In this document: piece by piece, positions 6,693 through 7,913 of the stretch
Layout of the letters: the number at the start of each line of letters is the position of its first letter
Position numbering within the stretch: the first letter of the stretch is position 1
Position numbers and translations under genes: made by a program
From: Chloroflexota bacterium
Lineage (GTDB): Bacteria; Chloroflexota; Limnocylindria; Limnocylindrales; CSP1-4
DNA: 7,913 bases
Assembly: GCA_025935655.1 (NCBI GenBank)
Contig: JAICUV010000164.1
Coordinates: 1-7,913 of the forward strand
Reading direction: 5' to 3'
The notes under the pieces: generated by a model
The model's input: the letters and a program-made list of their open reading frames with translations, nothing else
Databases searched by the model: none
Told to the model about the DNA's origin: nothing

Positions 6693-6711
6693 CGCGGCCC
6701 GGCCGGCCGCG
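6693..6711. repeat. Inverted repeat in the 58-bp divergent promoter region
   Basis: CGCGGCC (6693-6699), five bases, then GGCCGCG (6705-6711) is a perfect 7-bp dyad. It abuts the amidohydrolase -10 box and lies 14 bases before the methionine aminopeptidase -10 box (6726-6731). That position would let one bound protein affect both promoters. No regulator is encoded nearby, and the high GC content makes chance possible. Confidence 0.45.
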
Positions 6712-6725
6712 GACGGCACGTTCGG

Positions 6726-6731
6726 TACGAT
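6726..6731 (+). promoter_or_regulatory. Leaderless-type -10 box of map
   Basis: TACGAT is followed by six bases (CAGGCC) and the GTG start at 6738, with no Shine-Dalgarno sequence. No -35 consensus is visible 17 bases upstream. The box is back to back with the amidohydrolase promoter. Confidence 0.55.
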
Positions 6732-6737
6732 CAGGCC

Positions 6738-7523
6738 GTGATCGAACTGCGCAGCACCGCCGAGATCGACGCCATGCGTCCCGCCGGCCGGTTCGTCGCC
6801 GAGGTGCTCACGGAGCTCGCGACGCACGTCGCGCCGGGCGTCAGCCTGCTGGACCTGGACCGCGTCGCCCACGCGATGATCCGGGAGCGCGGCGCGGCGT
6901 CGTGCTACATCGACTACCACCCGTCGTTCGGCGCGAGGCCGTTCGGCAAGGTGCTGTGCACGTCGGTCAACGACGCGGTCCTCCACGGCCTGCCGCACGA
7001 CTACCGGCTCAGGGACGGCGACAACGTGAGCCTGGACTTCGCCGCCGAGGTGGACGGCTGGGTCGCCGACTCCGCGATCACCTGCTTCGTGGGCACGCCT
7101 CCGGGCGTGGACGTCCACATGCGCGAGACGGCGGAGCGCGCGCTGGCGGCGGGGATCGCGGCCGCGGTGCCGGGCAACCGGATCGGGGACATCTCGGCCG
7201 CCATCGGCGACACGATCAACGACGCGGGCTACGCGGTGAACACCTCGTTCGGCGGCCACGGCGTCGGCCACACGATGCACCAGCCGCCGGACGTCCCCAA
7301 CTGGGGCGAGCCGGGCCGGGGGCTCCAGCTGCGGGCGGGGCTCGTCGTCGCGATCGAGCCCTGGTTCCTGGCGGGCGACGGGTCCATCCGCATGGACAGG
7401 GACGGCTGGACGATCCGCTCCGGCGATCGGACGCGCGGCGTCCACGTGGAGCACACGGTCGCGATCACGGCGGACGGGCCGGTCGTGCTCACCGACCGGT
7501 CGGGGCTCAGCCCCGCCGGCTGA
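6738..7523 (+). CDS. map: Methionine aminopeptidase, type I
   Basis: A 261-residue cytoplasmic metalloprotease that removes the initiator methionine from new proteins. The pita-bread fold's five metal ligands are all present: Asp100 (SLDF), Asp111 (VADSAIT), His174 (GGHGVG), Glu207 (AIEPW) and Glu238 (HVEHTV). Each is exactly three residues beyond its E. coli counterpart (97, 108, 171, 204, 235). The substrate-binding histidines are His83 (LHGLP) and His181 (MHQPP). The CTSVNDAVLHGLP segment and a length near 260 mark a type Ia enzyme without the N-terminal zinc-finger extension or the type II insert. GTG 6738 is chosen because it precedes the conserved IELRSTAEIDAMR N-terminus and follows the TACGAT box by six bases. 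The open frame continues upstream to 6657 but would overlap the divergent gene. Its last 17 bases overlap the end of the convergent acetyltransferase gene. Confidence 0.95.
   Translation: MIELRSTAEIDAMRPAGRFVAEVLTELATHVAPGVSLLDLDRVAHAMIRERGAASCYIDYHPSFGARPFGKVLCTSVNDAVLHGLPHDYRLRDGDNVSLDFAAEVDGWVADSAITCFVGTPPGVDVHMRETAERALAAGIAAAVPGNRIGDISAAIGDTINDAGYAVNTSFGGHGVGHTMHQPPDVPNWGEPGRGLQLRAGLVVAIEPWFLAGDGSIRMDRDGWTIRSGDRTRGVHVEHTVAITADGPVVLTDRSGLSPAG
7496..7519. terminator. Putative bidirectional hairpin at the map / GNAT convergent ends
   Basis: CCGG (7496-7499), an unpaired T, CGGGGC (7501-7506), loop TCA, GCCCCG (7510-7515), CCGG (7516-7519) gives a 10-bp stem with one bulge. The loop is the GNAT stop codon read on the other strand, and the hairpin lies within the last codons of map. 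There is no T-tract, so it may terminate weakly or protect 3' ends. Confidence 0.45.
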
Positions 7524-7913
7524 CCGCCGCCTCGACGCGGGCCGCGAGCCGCTCGCGGACCGCGGGCCACTCGTCCCACACGACGCTGAAGTACACGGAG
7601 TCGCGGACGCGCCCGTTGTCCATGACCACGTGCCGGCGGAGGGTGCCCTCGCGCGTCGCGCCGATCACCGCGAGCGCCGCCTGCGAGCGCGCGTTGAGGG
7701 CGTCGGTCTTGAACTCGACGCGGTGCGCGCCGAGCCCGTCGAAGGCATGCGTCATGAGCAGCAGCTTCGCCTCGGCGTTGTGGCCCGAGCCGCGGTACGG
7801 CGCCGCGAGCCACGTGTAGCCGATCTCGAGCCGCCGGTGCGCTCGCTCGATGGAGTGGAAGCGGGTCATGCCGGCCGGGCGGCCGCTCGCGACGTCCACC
7901 TGGACGAACGGGA
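7507..7913 (-). CDS. GNAT family N-acetyltransferase, RimJ/RimL-like (5' end missing)
   Basis: The C-terminal 134 residues of an acetyl-CoA-dependent acetyltransferase; the gene enters from the right edge. After PFVQVDVASGRPAG comes an EIGYTWL strand, then the acetyl-CoA pyrophosphate-binding RGSGHNAEAK loop (R/Q-x-x-G-x-G/A type), a helix AKLLLMTHAFDGLGAHRVEFKTD, and the N-x-RSQ-AL-xx-GA-x-x-EGTLRRH signature found in RimJ/RimL-type members. It ends with VRDSVYFSVVWDEWPAV and a charged helix. Relatives acetylate protein N-termini or small amines; the acceptor here is unknown. About 60-80 N-terminal residues are probably outside the window, so the start cannot be judged. The gene is convergent with map, and their coding ends overlap by 17 bp. 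A valine codon at 7899 is in frame but internal to the fold, so it is not the real start. Confidence 0.85.
   Translation of the reverse strand, partial: PFVQVDVASGRPAGMTRFHSIERAHRRLEIGYTWLAAPYRGSGHNAEAKLLLMTHAFDGLGAHRVEFKTDALNARSQAALAVIGATREGTLRRHVVMDNGRVRDSVYFSVVWDEWPAVRERLAARVEAAVSRRG

Noticed and set aside
5054..7819. Very long plus-strand open frame antisense to the amidohydrolase gene and overlapping map
   Set aside because: Low-complexity Arg/Val/Asp/Pro composition, no family motifs, and real conserved proteins are encoded in the other frames.

Overview
The window is about 7.9 kb of very GC-rich, tightly packed bacterial chromosome. It holds eight protein genes, two of them cut by the window edges. 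I see no rRNA, tRNA, CRISPR array, insertion sequence, prophage or plasmid module, and no stretch longer than about 105 bases without a gene. The strong G/C bias at third codon positions keeps long antisense frames open. These are shadows and are not annotated. Four of the seven visible starts are GTG, and four transcription units begin with a TANNNT box 6-7 bases before the start codon with no ribosome binding site. Leaderless starts of this kind, high GC, a fused homocysteine methyltransferase/MTHFR and a TPM-DUF2207-like protein fit a high-GC Chloroflexota (for example Limnocylindria-like) or an actinobacterial relative. The taxonomy is inference only.

Layout, left to right. At 1-709 (minus) lies an exported, membrane-anchored TPM-domain protein truncated by the left edge. 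At 786-2768 (minus) is a bifunctional homocysteine S-methyltransferase/5,10-methylenetetrahydrofolate reductase, a one-carbon and methionine enzyme. A 105-bp divergent intergenic region separates it from a DUF3788 protein at 2874-3365 (plus), the only unit-opening gene with a clear Shine-Dalgarno sequence. It converges on the operon 6679-3394 (minus), which runs from a YtcJ-type amidohydrolase through a four-helix membrane protein of the phage-holin-4 superfamily to diaminopimelate decarboxylase (lysA). The first two genes overlap by ATGA and the last two are 2 bp apart. A 58-bp divergent promoter region leads to a type I methionine aminopeptidase at 6738-7523 (plus), whose end overlaps the tail of a convergent GNAT acetyltransferase that runs off the right edge.

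The genes are mainly housekeeping and amino-acid metabolism: methionine/one-carbon flux (HMT-MTHFR), lysine synthesis (LysA) and N-terminal methionine removal (Map). I found no new defence, mobile or biosynthetic system. What deserves a second look is mainly regulatory: the repeated leaderless promoter architecture, hairpins built around the stop codons of both convergent gene pairs, a 15-bp tandem repeat, and GC-rich inverted repeats beside two promoters.
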